Counted from the first letter of the stretch, positions 8,669 through 17,024 are shown. The stretch: 64,000 nucleotides of DNA from Streptomyces sp. NBC_01231 (GCA_035999765.1 CP108521.1:11098001-11162000), one strand, 5' to 3'. Notes: generated by a model from the letters alone, not told the origin. Program-made: numbers and translations.

Positions 8669-9322
8669 TCAGGTCCCGGGTGCCATCAGGCCGTCGAGGA
8701 TCAGGTCCAGTTTCGCCCGCAGTGCCGGAGCTAGGAGGAATCGCGTGTCCGCGTGCTGTCCTGCCTGGAGCCAGCGGTGGAGGGTGTCGGTGTAGCAGGC
8801 ACTGAGGACTTCCGCGACGGCCTCCGAGGAGGGTGTGGGCCGGAAGTCGCCGGTCTCCTGGCCGAGCAGGACGCTGTCGCGGAAGGTGTCGAAGATCGGG
8901 AAGGCACTCTCGAACGTGCCCAGTTCGCTGAGCCAGCCCAGGGAGATTACGCGGGCCATCCTGGGGTCCTGCTCGTTGGCCTCGGCCAGGGCGTCCATCT
9001 GGAGTTCGAGTTGACGGCGGGCGTGGGCCTGCCGGACTTCGTCCTGCGCTAGCCGGGCCACGACGAGCTCGCGGCGCTCGGCCGCCCACACGTCCAGCAT
9101 GTCCCGCTTGCGGGGGAAGTGGTTGAAGACCGTTCGGCGAGCGAGGTCTACTCGTTCGGCGATCTGGTCGAAGGTCGTCGCCGCGTACCCCTGCTCTGCG
9201 AAGAGTTCAAGGGCGGCGTCCAGGATCGCCGTGCGGATCTTGAGGCGTTGCCGCTCTCTGCGGCCGAGCGGCTGCTCGGCCGGATCTGCGGAGGTCCTGG
9301 CGGCCGCGGACGTCCGGGTCAT
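8669..9322 (-). CDS. TetR/AcrR-family regulator
   Basis: A 217-aa TetR-type repressor. The N-terminal HTH domain spans roughly residues 28-75 (RTAILDAALELFAEQGY, TTFDQIAERVDLARRTVFNH, FPRKRD). The rest is an all-helical ligand domain, including ISLGWLSELGTFESAFPIFD. The Ala/Ser-rich leader before the HTH and about 25 bases before the ATG match the relic at 4256, so the two are duplicates. Four TGCA cores upstream (9389-9423) form the likely autoregulatory operator. Its original target, a hydrolase on the other side of the operator, is reduced to traces here. It may now act in trans on the intact hydrolase operon at 1042-4104, which has the same operator pattern and lacks its own repressor. 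Confidence 0.9.
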   Translation of the reverse strand: MTRTSAAARTSADPAEQPLGRRERQRLKIRTAILDAALELFAEQGYAATTFDQIAERVDLARRTVFNHFPRKRDMLDVWAAERRELVVARLAQDEVRQAHARRQLELQMDALAEANEQDPRMARVISLGWLSELGTFESAFPIFDTFRDSVLLGQETGDFRPTPSSEAVAEVLSACYTDTLHRWLQAGQHADTRFLLAPALRAKLDLILDGLMAPGT

Positions 9323-9388
9323 GTGTGTTCCCTCGCTCGGAAATGCCTATCGGGATGCTCGATTCGGCAACTGAGCCCATTCTATAGG

Positions 9389-9423
9389 TGCATCCATGAT
9401 GCATTAGTGCATTACGATGCATA
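9389..9423. promoter_or_regulatory. TetR-type operator, inverted copy
   Basis: Read on the minus strand, TGCA cores recur at spacings 10, 8 and 11, identical to 4159-4195. Most bases between the first three cores are also shared (TGCATCRTAATGCA then AATGCATCA). It lies between the intact TetR gene and the hydrolase relic. Confidence 0.6.
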
Positions 9424-9497
9424 TCTGAACGGGTGTGCATACGAGTCGCTCCACCCTCTCACCGTCCGCGCAGTGGCGTTTCCGTGGCGCCGAGGGT

Positions 9498-9597
9498 GCC
9501 GTGTTGGAGGAGATGTCCCAGGGGGGCACCTGGGCGCCTGGGGCCACGACCGGTGCCGCTGCTGTACGTCAACGGAGACCAGGACCAGCACGTCCCT
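9498..9597 (+). pseudogene. alpha/beta hydrolase relic (two fragments)
   Basis: GCCGTGTTGGAGGAGATGTC at 9498 corresponds to the AVLEEMS codons near the N-terminus of the hydrolase at 3034-4104. From about 9550 the sequence encodes PVPLLYVNGDQDQHVP, the acid-residue segment near its C-terminus. Roughly two thirds of the gene between them is deleted. It lies divergently from the intact TetR gene, in the position the intact hydrolase holds at the other copy. Confidence 0.8.
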
Positions 9598-9709
9598 GAC
9601 CCCCGCCGCCAGATAGTTTCTATTTCCCTGACAGGCCGAAGGGCCAGCCTTGCTCGAGCAGCCCCAGCCTCCAGTGGTGTCCGCCTCAGTCCCGACGACG
9701 CCTCGCGGA

Positions 9710-10252
9710 TCACGTGATGGACGGGTGAGGGCCAGGGCGCGTCGCCGAGCCCCCCGCCCGACGAGGTGCCGTGTCGGACACGGCACCTCCGGACGCTGTC
9801 GCCATTCCTTTGGTGATGGTCGGCCCGAACTGGCGAACCTGGGGGAGGGTGGTCACGACATGGGCCACGACCCGTTCGCTGAGGCAGACGTGGCGGTGCG
9901 GGACGTCGCCGGGAAAGCGGACGAAGTCGCCGACCGCCAGGTCCACCGGTTCAGTGAGCGGGCCGGTGCGCAGTTTGCCGGTGATCACGTACACGTGGTG
10001 CAGGGTGCCGGCCGCGTGCGGCGCGACGGATTCGGGAGCCTTGCCGGCTCGCTCCAGGCGTAGGACCAGGGTGCGGACGTAGCCCGAGCCGTACGTCTCG
10101 TCCAGGAGGCGTTCGCTCCAGTTGGCCCCGTCGCCCCACTCGCCCTCGTCGTGCCGCTGGACAGGCTGGCACGTCGGTGTGGGCGCTTTCCCCTTCCTGG
10201 CCGGGTCGGACTCTGCGCCGTGAACAATGCCCTGGCGTTCGGCCTCGCGCAT
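9710..10252 (-). CDS. cupin-domain protein, probably a truncated HTH-cupin regulator
   Basis: The central part is a cupin barrel: GYVRTLVLRLERAGKAPESV, HAAGTLHHVYVITGKLRTGP, VDLAVGDFVRFPGDVPHRHV. This layout is that of the sensor half of XRE/cupin regulators, with the acidic WSERLLDE stretch before the barrel. No N-terminal helix-turn-helix is present in frame. The first 35 or so residues look unlike cupin proteins, and the C-terminal 30 are low-complexity, so both ends appear damaged. It is probably a relic of a regulator rather than a working one. A free-standing cupin is the alternative. Confidence 0.5.
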   Translation of the reverse strand: MREAERQGIVHGAESDPARKGKAPTPTCQPVQRHDEGEWGDGANWSERLLDETYGSGYVRTLVLRLERAGKAPESVAPHAAGTLHHVYVITGKLRTGPLTEPVDLAVGDFVRFPGDVPHRHVCLSERVVAHVVTTLPQVRQFGPTITKGMATASGGAVSDTAPRRAGGSATRPGPHPSIT

Positions 10253-10267
10253 GATGACCTCCGGCCC

Positions 10268-10440
10268 CTCGCCCCACCGGTCCTGGCCACCATCTGGCGG
10301 GGCTCTTCGATCTCAGCTCTCTGTCGGGCGACGGTCTCCTTGAGCTTGGTGACGGTTTCCCGCAGACGTCTTTCGGGCTCCGGGACCTGCCGGGTCTCAG
10401 TGCGCACGCTGACATGAGGTGGCCTTACCCGCGTCATCGT
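10268..10440 (-). other. short coiled-coil-like fragment
   Basis: A minus-strand frame contains PEPERRLRETVTKLKETVAR followed by QRAEIEE, a heptad-rich charged helix. Such helices occur in small accessory proteins of transposons and in regulators. The frame runs into the cupin region out of phase. It is probably a fragment; the family is unknown. Confidence 0.25.
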
Positions 10441-10581
10441 CCATGGACCGTGAATCCGGATGTGCGCCATGCCTGGCCGTCGGGCTTGAGGGCGAGCGCC
10501 TCGTAATCCCTGCAGCGATTCGAGCCAGTGCCGGGAGTGTCGTCCGGGCGAACGTGGCGGTGGCGTAGTCGTCCGTCATGG

Positions 10582-10745
10582 TCAGCCGGGGGCCGGTGAC
10601 GGTGGGGGGAAAAAGTGGGTGGCGGCGGCGATGCCCGTGGTGTTCCCGCTGACTTCGAGGACCTCTCCCGGCAGCAGCGCGCGGTTGTAGACCCGGAAGT
10701 CGCGCATCTTGCCCTTGAAGAGCTTGTCACCGTTGTAGCGCACCT
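10582..10745 (-). pseudogene. LamG-like domain fragment of a secreted glycosidase
   Basis: The frame encodes VQVRYNGDKLFKGKMRDFRV followed by YNRALLPGEVLEVSGN. This matches the last strands of LamG/concanavalin-like domains that often sit at the C-terminus of secreted GH43 or arabinofuranosidase proteins. The rest of the gene is missing. The fragment abuts, head to head, the truncated GH43 gene starting at 10751, which marks a rearrangement junction. Confidence 0.5.
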
Positions 10746-10750
10746 GGACC

Positions 10751-12082
10751 GTGTCGGCGCTGGTGATGAGGAGCCCGGTCCTGCCGGGGCTCACCGCCGA
10801 CCCGAACATCGTCCGGTTCGGCGACACATACTACATCTACCCGACCACCGACGGGTTCGCGGGCTGGAGCGGTACGCAGTTCAAGGCCTACTCGTCCAAG
10901 GACCTGGTCCACTGGACGGACCACGGCGTCATCCTGGACCTCGGCCCTGACATCAGCTGGGCCGACGCCCGGGCCTGGGCCGCGACGATGACCGCGAAGA
11001 ACGGGAAGTACTACTTCTACTACTCCGCCGACACGAACATCGGCGTCGCCGTCTCCGACTCGCCCACCGGCCCGTTCACCGATCCGCTGAGCAAGCCGCT
11101 GATCGCCCGCGGCGCCTTCACCGGCCAGATGATCGACCCTGCGGTCTACACCGACGACGACGGCCAGTCGTACCTCTACTGGGGCAACGGCGGGGCATAC
11201 GTCGTCCCGCTGGGCGACGACATGGTCTCCTTCGACGCCTCGAAAGTCACCGACATCACCACCAGTGGCTTCCGCGAAGGCGCCTTCGTCGTCAAACGCA
11301 ACGGCACCTACTACTTCACGTGGTCGGAGAACGACACCCGGGACGAAAACTACCGCGTGGCCTACGCCACCGGCTCCTCGCCCACCGGCCCCTGGACCAA
11401 GCGGGGCGTGATCCTGGAGAAAGATCTCGCCCTCGGCATCAAGGGCCCCGGTCACCACTCCGTGGTCCAGGTGCCGAACACCGACGACTGGTACATCGCC
11501 TACCACCGCTTCGCCATCCCCGGCGGTGACGGCACCCACCGCGAAACCACCATCGACAAGCTGGAGTTCGACACCGACGGCCTGATCAAAAAGGTCACCC
11601 CCACTCTGGGCAGCATCACCCCGGTCTCCAATGGCACCGCCCTGGCGACGAACACCACCCGCTCGCTCCAGTCCGTCAACTTTCCCGGCCGCTACGCCAC
11701 CGTCCGCTCCGACAGCCTCGGCTACCTCGACCCGGTGACCTCCTCCAGCACCACGGCGGTCAAACAGAGCGCCACCTTCACCGTCCTCCCCGGCCTGGCC
11801 GACTCCGCCTGCTACTCGTTCCGTGACTCGTCAGGCCGCTACCTGCGCCACAAGGACTTCCGGGCCCGCTTCGACGCGAGCAACGGCACGACGCTCTTTA
11901 ACAAGGACGCCACCTACTGCGCCCGGCCGGGTTCGGCCACCGGCTCGGTCAGCCTGGAGTCGTACAACTACCCCGGCCGCTACCTCCGCCACCAGAACTA
12001 CGAGCTGCGTGTCGACGCCTACCAGGACAATGCCACCTTCCGCGCCGACAGTTCCTTCAGAGCGGTCAGCCCCTGGGCCTGA
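10751..12082 (+). CDS. GH43 glycoside hydrolase with C-terminal AbfB (CBM42), 5'-truncated
   Basis: The catalytic five-bladed propeller begins at LTADPNIVRFGDTYYIYPTT, which holds the Asp general base. The second Asp is in MIDPAVYTDDDG and the general acid Glu in FREGAFVVKRNG. From about residue 305 an AbfB arabinose-binding domain follows (LQSVNFPGRY, YSFRDSSGRYLRHKDFRARF, LESYNYPGRYLRH). This pairing is typical of secreted alpha-L-arabinofuranosidases or arabinanases. No signal peptide is present: the codons before residue 15 come from the junction with the LamG relic, so the original 5' end is lost and export is unlikely. The catalytic core itself looks intact. A terminator hairpin follows. 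Confidence 0.75.
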   Translation: MSALVMRSPVLPGLTADPNIVRFGDTYYIYPTTDGFAGWSGTQFKAYSSKDLVHWTDHGVILDLGPDISWADARAWAATMTAKNGKYYFYYSADTNIGVAVSDSPTGPFTDPLSKPLIARGAFTGQMIDPAVYTDDDGQSYLYWGNGGAYVVPLGDDMVSFDASKVTDITTSGFREGAFVVKRNGTYYFTWSENDTRDENYRVAYATGSSPTGPWTKRGVILEKDLALGIKGPGHHSVVQVPNTDDWYIAYHRFAIPGGDGTHRETTIDKLEFDTDGLIKKVTPTLGSITPVSNGTALATNTTRSLQSVNFPGRYATVRSDSLGYLDPVTSSSTTAVKQSATFTVLPGLADSACYSFRDSSGRYLRHKDFRARFDASNGTTLFNKDATYCARPGSATGSVSLESYNYPGRYLRHQNYELRVDAYQDNATFRADSSFRAVSPWA

Positions 12083-12099
12083 TCGCCTTCACCCGCTGG

Positions 12100-12138
12100 C
12101 CAGGTGACCCGCACGGCTTCGCCCCGCGGGTCACCTGG
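12100..12138. terminator. 13-bp stem-loop terminator after GH43
   Basis: CCAGGTGACCCGC (12100-12112) pairs perfectly with GCGGGTCACCTGG (12126-12138) around a 13-base loop. It starts 17 bases after the GH43 stop. Confidence 0.75.
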
Positions 12139-12240
12139 CGGCCGGGCTTGTCACCCCGGTGCCGCGTGATCACCTGGCTGAAGCTCTCCCTCGGCAGCGA
12201 CGCCCTCTACACGCAGTAGCTGTGCCCGTCGCTGGCAGAC

Positions 12241-12366
12241 TCGAGCGGCATCGTATGGGATGTCCTGGCGCTGCCCCATGGGGACGTGCGAGGCAGTCCG
12301 TATGAGGAGCGGCGGGTACTGATGCTGGACGTCGTGGCGGGGCTGCTGCCCGACTCACCGATCCAG
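12241..12366 (+). pseudogene. possible ATP-dependent DNA ligase fragment
   Basis: One frame reads SSGIVWDVLALPHGDVRGSP then YEERRVLMLDVVAGL. This resembles the stretch after the nucleotidyltransferase core in bacterial ATP-dependent DNA ligases (YDLLAL...LPY..RR..L). It is short, with no start and no continuation. It overlaps the DUF475 relic on the other strand, so identification is tentative. Confidence 0.3.
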
Positions 12367-12477
12367 GATGGAGAGGATCGCCACGATGCCGAAGACGGTC
12401 CACCCTCCGTAGAAGGCCGCCGCGACCAGGCCGAGCGCGGTGACCGCGAACGATCAGCCGAAGGTTTTCAGAAGCAC
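12355..12477 (-). pseudogene. N-terminal fragment of a DUF475 membrane protein
   Basis: From GTG 12477 the frame reads LLKTFG, a TGA where the family has Trp, then SFAVTALGLVAAAFYGGWTV and FGIVAILSIL before a second stop. This matches the first transmembrane region of DUF475 (TerC-like) proteins, which continue for about 300 more residues. Both the in-frame stop and the truncation make it a relic. Confidence 0.6.
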
Positions 12478-12496
12478 TGGCTACCCAATCGTGTGG

Positions 12497-12988
12497 TCAG
12501 GTGCGGTCGGGAAGGAGGGTGATGCCGTCGGCGTCGGCGTGCAGGATGTCGCCGGGGCGGAAGGTGACGCCGCCGAAGGTGACGGGGACGTCGACGGCTC
12601 CGGCGGCTTCCTTGGCGCTCTTGCGCGGGATGGTGCCCAGCGCCTTGATGCCGAGCCGGAGCCCGGCGAGGGCGACGCTGTCGCGGACGGCGCCGTGCAG
12701 GACCAGGCCGGCCCAGCCGTTGTCCTGGGCGGCGCCGGCGATGAGGTCGCCGACCAGGGCGGTGCGCAGGGAACCGGCTCCGTCGACGACGAGGACGGCG
12801 CCGTCGCCTGGAGTGCGCAGCAGGTCGCGCAGCAGGCCGTTGTCTGCGTGGCAGGAGACGGTGCGCACGGGTCCGGCGAAGCCGTGGTGCGCGCCGAACT
12901 GGCGGAACTGCAGGTCACAGACGCGCAGTGCGGTGCCGTATTGGTCGACGAGGTCGGCGGTGGGGACGGGGGTGACTGTTTCGGGCAT
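12497..12988 (-). CDS. RraA-family protein (aldolase/decarboxylase-like)
   Basis: A 163-aa RraA-fold protein. Family members are RNase E inhibitors or class II 4-hydroxy-4-methyl-2-oxoglutarate aldolases and oxaloacetate decarboxylases. Seen here are the G-x-A-x-T/C-rich region ([20 protein letters not shown]), the phosphate-loop-like [20 protein letters not shown] and the [20 protein letters not shown] block. The G..RD pattern of the aldolase-type members is present. ATG 12988 fits the usual family start. It is last in the acid-sugar operon, 38 bases after the OtnC-like gene, which favours a role in cleaving or decarboxylating a keto-acid intermediate over RNase regulation. Confidence 0.7.
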   Translation of the reverse strand: MPETVTPVPTADLVDQYGTALRVCDLQFRQFGAHHGFAGPVRTVSCHADNGLLRDLLRTPGDGAVLVVDGAGSLRTALVGDLIAGAAQDNGWAGLVLHGAVRDSVALAGLRLGIKALGTIPRKSAKEAAGAVDVPVTFGGVTFRPGDILHADADGITLLPDRT

Positions 12989-13026
12989 GGGGACTCTTTC
13001 TCGTTGGGGGCTGCCGCGCCCGCTTT

Positions 13027-13683
13027 TCATCCGGCCGTCGGGGGGGATGTGGGCGCGAGCGCGGCAGCCTGCTCGAGGGTGAGGGGGCGGGTGGCGTGAC
13101 CCCTCAGGAGGAGGTGGAGTTTGGCGGTTTCCTCCAGTTCTTCAATCGCGTCGGCGGCCGTCTCCAGGCTCGCGCCAGCGATGACGGGGCCGTGGTTGGC
13201 GAGGAGGACGGCGTGGTGGGTGCGGGCCGTGCGCTCGGCGAGCGGTTCCAAAGTGCTGTCGCCGGGGGCGTGGTAGGGCAGCAGGGGCAGGGTGCCGACG
13301 CGCATGGCGTAGTACGCGGTGAGCGGGGGCAGGGCGTCGGCCGGGTTCACGTCGGCGAGGCAGGAGACGGCGGCGGCGTGGGTGGAGTGCAGGTGCACGA
13401 CCGCGTGGGCGTCCGGCCGGGCCCGATAGAAGGCGGCGTGCAGGAACGCCTCCTTGGTGGGCCGGGGGCCGTCGAGGTGCTTGCCGTGCAGGTCGGTGCG
13501 GGAGAGTTCGGCTTCCTGGACGGTGCCGAGGCTGGATCCGGTGGGTGTGAGCAGCAGGCTGCCGTCGGCCAGGCGGACGGAGAGGTTGCCGGTGGAGCCG
13601 TGGGTAAGGCCGCGGGTGAACAGGGAGCGGGCGGTGCGGACGATGAGCGTACGGGCGGCCGACTCGTCGGTGTAGGCGGTCAC
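13027..13683 (-). CDS. otnC: class II aldolase/adducin-type 3-oxo-tetronate-4-phosphate decarboxylase
   Basis: A 218-aa zinc aldolase-fold protein. [15 protein letters not shown] is the N-terminal phosphate/nucleotide-like loop and [17 protein letters not shown] carries the paired metal His residues; the third His lies in [11 protein letters not shown]. The GTG start (13683) overlaps the stop of the kinase gene by four bases (GTGA), so translation is coupled. OtnC-type proteins decarboxylate 3-oxo-tetronate-4-phosphate to dihydroxyacetone phosphate after the OtnK kinase. Co-occurrence with OtnK and OtnI homologues supports that assignment over a generic fuculose-phosphate aldolase. Confidence 0.8.
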   Translation of the reverse strand: MTAYTDESAARTLIVRTARSLFTRGLTHGSTGNLSVRLADGSLLLTPTGSSLGTVQEAELSRTDLHGKHLDGPRPTKEAFLHAAFYRARPDAHAVVHLHSTHAAAVSCLADVNPADALPPLTAYYAMRVGTLPLLPYHAPGDSTLEPLAERTARTHHAVLLANHGPVIAGASLETAADAIEELEETAKLHLLLRGHATRPLTLEQAAALAPTSPPTAG

Positions 13684-14954
13684 TTGGCCTCCCCGGCCGT
13701 GGTGGTGAGAGCGCGGGTGAACAGGTCGGGGGCGCCGAAGTTGCCGGACTTGAGCATCAGGGCGAGGTCGCCGTGCTCGGTGGTGGCGTAGGTCCAGGGC
13801 ACGCCGGGATCGGCCTCCGCGCCGACCAGGACGGCACGGATACCGAGGGCGGTGGTGACGGCGCCGGAGGTCTCCCCGCCGGCCACCAGCAGCCGGCGCA
13901 CACCGCGCTCGACGAGGTGCGAGGCGAGCGTGCCCAGCAGCTCCTCGACCTGGGCGGCGGCTTCGGCGACGCCGAGCTGGGCCTGGACGGCGGCGAGTTC
14001 CTCGGGCGAGGCGGAGGCGTAGATCAGGACGGGCAGGTCGGGGTCCTGGTCCGCGTACCAGGCCAGGGCTTCGCCGGTGACGTCGCGGCCGGTGGCGGCG
14101 GCGAGGACGTCGAGGTGCAGGGAGGGCAGGCCGGCGGCGTAAAACTGGGCGATCTGTTCCAGGGTGCGGGCCGAGCAGCTGCCGGCCAGCACGGCGGCAT
14201 GTCCTTCGCACGGCTGCGGTTCGGCGGTGGCCGGTCCGGTGGCGGGGTAGGCGTGTCCGAGTCCCTCGGCCAGGCCCGCGGCCCCGGCGACGACGGGCAG
14301 TTCGAGTACGGCGGCGCCGAGCACGGCCAGGTCGTCGTCGGTCAGGGCGTCGGCGATGATGTGCCGGACACCGGCCCGCTGGTGTGCGACGACGGCGTCA
14401 CGGACGGCCTCGACACCCTGGCGCACCGTGCTCCAGTCGATGAGGGCGGCCTTGTGCGGGGTCTGCGCGGACAGCAGCCGCACCAGCGCGGAGTCCGTCA
14501 TCGGGTTGAGGGGGTGGTGGCGCAGGGGCGAGTCGGACAACATCTGGTCGTGGACGAACAGGTGGCCCTGGTAGACGGTGCGGCCGTTGGGCGGGGAGGC
14601 AGGGCAGTGCAGGGTGACGCCGGCGCCGGCGGCGTCCAGAAGGGCGTCGGTGACCGGGCCGATGTTGCCGTGCGGGGTGGAGTCGAAGGTGGAGCAGTAC
14701 TTGAAGTAGACCTGGGCCGCGCCCTTGGCCCACAGCCAGTCCTGCGCGGCAAGGGAGTCCGCCACGGCCTCGTCGGCCGGCGTGGAGCGGGACTTGAGGG
14801 CGACCACGGCGGCGTCGCAGTCCGCCGGGAGCACGGTGGTGTCGTCCGGGGTGCCGAAGACCAGGGCGGTGCGCAGGCCCGCACGCCGGAAGGCCGCGGC
14901 GACGTCGGTGCCGCCGGTGAAGTCGTCGGCTATGCAGCCGATGCGCAGGGTCAT
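13680..14954 (-). CDS. otnK: four-carbon acid sugar kinase (3-oxo-tetronate kinase)
   Basis: A 424-aa DUF1537-type kinase. The N-terminal substrate domain opens with LRIGCIADDFTGGTDVAAAF, the family hallmark, followed by YFKYCSTFDSTPHGNIG. The C-terminal nucleotide domain has LLVAGGETSGAVTTALGI, the Gly-rich ATP loop. The length equals known OtnK proteins, which phosphorylate O-4 of 3-oxo-tetronates. ATG 14954 gives the expected N-terminus. It overlaps the downstream decarboxylase gene by GTGA. It follows the dehydrogenase gene by 87 bases, matching an oxidise, phosphorylate, decarboxylate order. Confidence 0.88.
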   Translation of the reverse strand: MTLRIGCIADDFTGGTDVAAAFRRAGLRTALVFGTPDDTTVLPADCDAAVVALKSRSTPADEAVADSLAAQDWLWAKGAAQVYFKYCSTFDSTPHGNIGPVTDALLDAAGAGVTLHCPASPPNGRTVYQGHLFVHDQMLSDSPLRHHPLNPMTDSALVRLLSAQTPHKAALIDWSTVRQGVEAVRDAVVAHQRAGVRHIIADALTDDDLAVLGAAVLELPVVAGAAGLAEGLGHAYPATGPATAEPQPCEGHAAVLAGSCSARTLEQIAQFYAAGLPSLHLDVLAAATGRDVTGEALAWYADQDPDLPVLIYASASPEELAAVQAQLGVAEAAAQVEELLGTLASHLVERGVRRLLVAGGETSGAVTTALGIRAVLVGAEADPGVPWTYATTEHGDLALMLKSGNFGAPDLFTRALTTTAGEAK

Positions 14955-15041
14955 CGTCGGGGTTCTCTCCTCGGGCGTGCGGTCGGAGCGCGGGGCAGTG
15001 CGGGGCGGGCAGTCGGAGCGGCCCGCCCCGGAGCGGTGGAT

Positions 15042-16124
15042 TCAGCTCTGGTCGGCGCTAATGGCCTTGATAACGGCGGCGGTGAACTCTGTGGTCGACG
15101 CCGAGCCGCCCAGGTCCCGAGTGGAGATCCCGGCAGCGATCGCGTCGGCGACACCCTTCTCGATGGTCTTCGCGACGGTGGGCAGCTTCTCGTCCCCGTG
15201 TTTGGCGGCGAGCCACTCGAACAGCATCGCGCCGGAAAGGATCATGGCGACCGGGTTGGCGATGTTCTGCCCGGCGATGTCGGGGGCGGAACCGTGGGAC
15301 GCCTGAGCCATCGCCGTGGTGGCGGAGGAGTTGATGGAGGGGGCCGTGCCCAGGGAGCCGGAGATCTCACCGGCGAGATCGGAGAGGATGTCGCCGAACA
15401 TGTTCTCGGTGACGATGACGTCGAAGTCCTGGGCACGGCGCACCAGGTGGACGGTCATGGCGTCGATGTGGAAGTCGTCCACCGCCACGTCCGAGTACTC
15501 CTGGGCGACTTCCTGGCACACGGTGCGGAACAGGCCGGTGGTGAGCTTGAGGACGTTGGCCTTGTGAACGATGGTCAGCTTCTTGCGGCGCGAGCGGGCC
15601 AGGTCGAAGGCGACGCGGGCGACGCGTTCGGTGGCCTGGCGGGTGATGATGCCCAGCATGATCGCCGTGTCCGGGGTGGGCATGAACTCGCCGGTGCCGG
15701 CGAAGGTGTTGCGGTCGGCGTAGAAGCCCTCAGTGTTCTCCCGCACGATCACGAGGTCGGCGTTGTCACAGATGGCCTTGGCACCGGGGAAGCTCTTGGC
15801 GGGGCGGATGTTGGCGAACAGCTGGAAGTGCTTGCGCAGGGTGCCCGAGGGGTTGAGCGCAGACTTGTGCGGCTCGGGGTAGCTGACGGAGTCGTGCGGG
15901 CCGAGGTACCAGCCGTCGAGGTCGGCCAGGGCGTCCTTCGTCTCCTCGGGGACGGGGGTGCCGTGGGACTCGATGGCGGAAGCGCCGAGCGGCAGGGTCA
16001 CCCAGTCGACGGAGACGCCAGCGGCCTGTGCGGCAGCGGTGGCGATCTCGACGGAGGACGGGACGATCTCCGGGCCGATGCCGTCGCCCTCAAGGAGGCC
16101 GAGACGGTAGGTGGTGGTGCTCAT
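15042..16124 (-). CDS. isocitrate/isopropylmalate-family dehydrogenase (tartrate-dehydrogenase-like)
   Basis: A 360-aa beta-decarboxylating dehydrogenase of the IPMDH/ICDH/TtuC superfamily. LGLLEGDGIGPEIV is the N-terminal signature. LVIVRENTEGFYADR resembles the RENTEG of isocitrate and tartrate types rather than the RE(L/T)TGG of LeuB. VHKANVLKLTTGLFR, VIVTENMFGDILSDLAGEI and HGSAPDIAGQNIANP supply catalytic Lys, metal Asp and cofactor loops. Known tetronate clusters usually oxidise the substrate with a 6-phosphogluconate-dehydrogenase-like enzyme, so this type here is unusual. It suggests a 2,3-dihydroxy or dicarboxylic substrate such as tartrate or a branched malate. The exact substrate is not readable. 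Confidence 0.82.
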   Translation of the reverse strand: MSTTTYRLGLLEGDGIGPEIVPSSVEIATAAAQAAGVSVDWVTLPLGASAIESHGTPVPEETKDALADLDGWYLGPHDSVSYPEPHKSALNPSGTLRKHFQLFANIRPAKSFPGAKAICDNADLVIVRENTEGFYADRNTFAGTGEFMPTPDTAIMLGIITRQATERVARVAFDLARSRRKKLTIVHKANVLKLTTGLFRTVCQEVAQEYSDVAVDDFHIDAMTVHLVRRAQDFDVIVTENMFGDILSDLAGEISGSLGTAPSINSSATTAMAQASHGSAPDIAGQNIANPVAMILSGAMLFEWLAAKHGDEKLPTVAKTIEKGVADAIAAGISTRDLGGSASTTEFTAAVIKAISADQS

Positions 16125-16187
16125 GGTGTGGGTTCCTCTTTCGGTCGGGTTGCTCTCCGCAGCAGGAGGGCGAAGTCGGGCGGGGAG

Positions 16188-17024
16188 TCAGGTCAGGGTT
16201 GCGGCTGCGTCGTCCAGCGCCGTCCAGGAGCGGGCGGCGGCCTTGTGGCTGTCACCGTCCTGGGTGTGCTCCAGCGTCAGCCAGCCGGCAAAGCCGCCCT
16301 GCTGGAGGGCGCGCAGCAGCGGGGGCAGGCGGTGGTCACCCACGCTGAGAGGACCACGGCCCGAGGGCGCCGCAAGCTGCGTACAACCGGTGTGCGTGGC
16401 GTGCACGCGGACGGCGTTGAGGACGTCGATGTTTTCCTCTTCGAGGTGGAAGGTGTCCAGCACCAGTCCGTTGCGGCCGGGGAGGGCCTTAGCGAAGCTG
16501 AAGGCCTCGTCAGGGGTGTTCCACAAAGAGGTGGTGGCATGGCGCTGCGGCTCCAGGAGCAGGCTGCTGCCTCGTGCGGCAGCCTCCTCGGCGAGATGCT
16601 CCACGGCGCGTTCGGCCCAGATGCGCTGCATGTCCTCCAGGCCGGGCAGGAAGGTGCCGCGGGTCTGGCCGAGCGTGACGGGCACGCCCAGCTCGCCGGC
16701 GAGGCGAGCCGCGCCGAGCAGGCGGCACAGGGCGTGGCGGCGTACGTCAGGTGACGGGTCGGTCAGGGTCAGCCGGTCGTGGGCCGCGACAGCTCCGGTA
16801 CCGATGCCCAGGATCTTCATCCCGGTTCTCTCAACGGTTCTTGCGAGCTTTTCGGCATCCTCCTGGCCGCTCTGGCGGACCTGGACCTCCACACCGTCGT
16901 AGCCGAGTTCGGCCAGATGGACGACCGCTTCGGCCAGGGGCGCGGCGTAGCCGAGGGGCATGGGCGTGGCGCAGTCGTCGCCGGAGACGGTGTAAGCCAG
17001 CGGCCAGGGCAGACGGGACGTCAT
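16188..17024 (-). CDS. otnI: sugar phosphate isomerase/epimerase TIM barrel (OtnI/hydroxypyruvate-isomerase-like)
   Basis: A 278-aa xylose-isomerase-like TIM barrel. LAELGYDGVEVQVR, KILGIGTGAVAA, LLGAARLAGELGVPVTLGQT, LLLEPQRH, LVLDTFHLEEENID and GWLTLEHTQDG provide the usual metal Glu, Asp and His positions at strand ends. The ATG at 17024 overlaps the preceding stop by ATGA. In the tetronate pathway OtnI isomerises 2-oxo to 3-oxo tetronate between dehydrogenase and kinase; its place among OtnK and OtnC homologues supports this. Hydroxypyruvate isomerase is the closest alternative. Confidence 0.75.
   Translation of the reverse strand: MTSRLPWPLAYTVSGDDCATPMPLGYAAPLAEAVVHLAELGYDGVEVQVRQSGQEDAEKLARTVERTGMKILGIGTGAVAAHDRLTLTDPSPDVRRHALCRLLGAARLAGELGVPVTLGQTRGTFLPGLEDMQRIWAERAVEHLAEEAAARGSSLLLEPQRHATTSLWNTPDEAFSFAKALPGRNGLVLDTFHLEEENIDVLNAVRVHATHTGCTQLAAPSGRGPLSVGDHRLPPLLRALQQGGFAGWLTLEHTQDGDSHKAAARSWTALDDAAATLT

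Noticed and set aside
13773..16754. A 993-codon open frame on the plus strand
   Set aside because: It is antisense to the OtnK, dehydrogenase and OtnI-like genes, is Gly/Val/Arg-rich and shows no family. It is a GC-rich third-position shadow.
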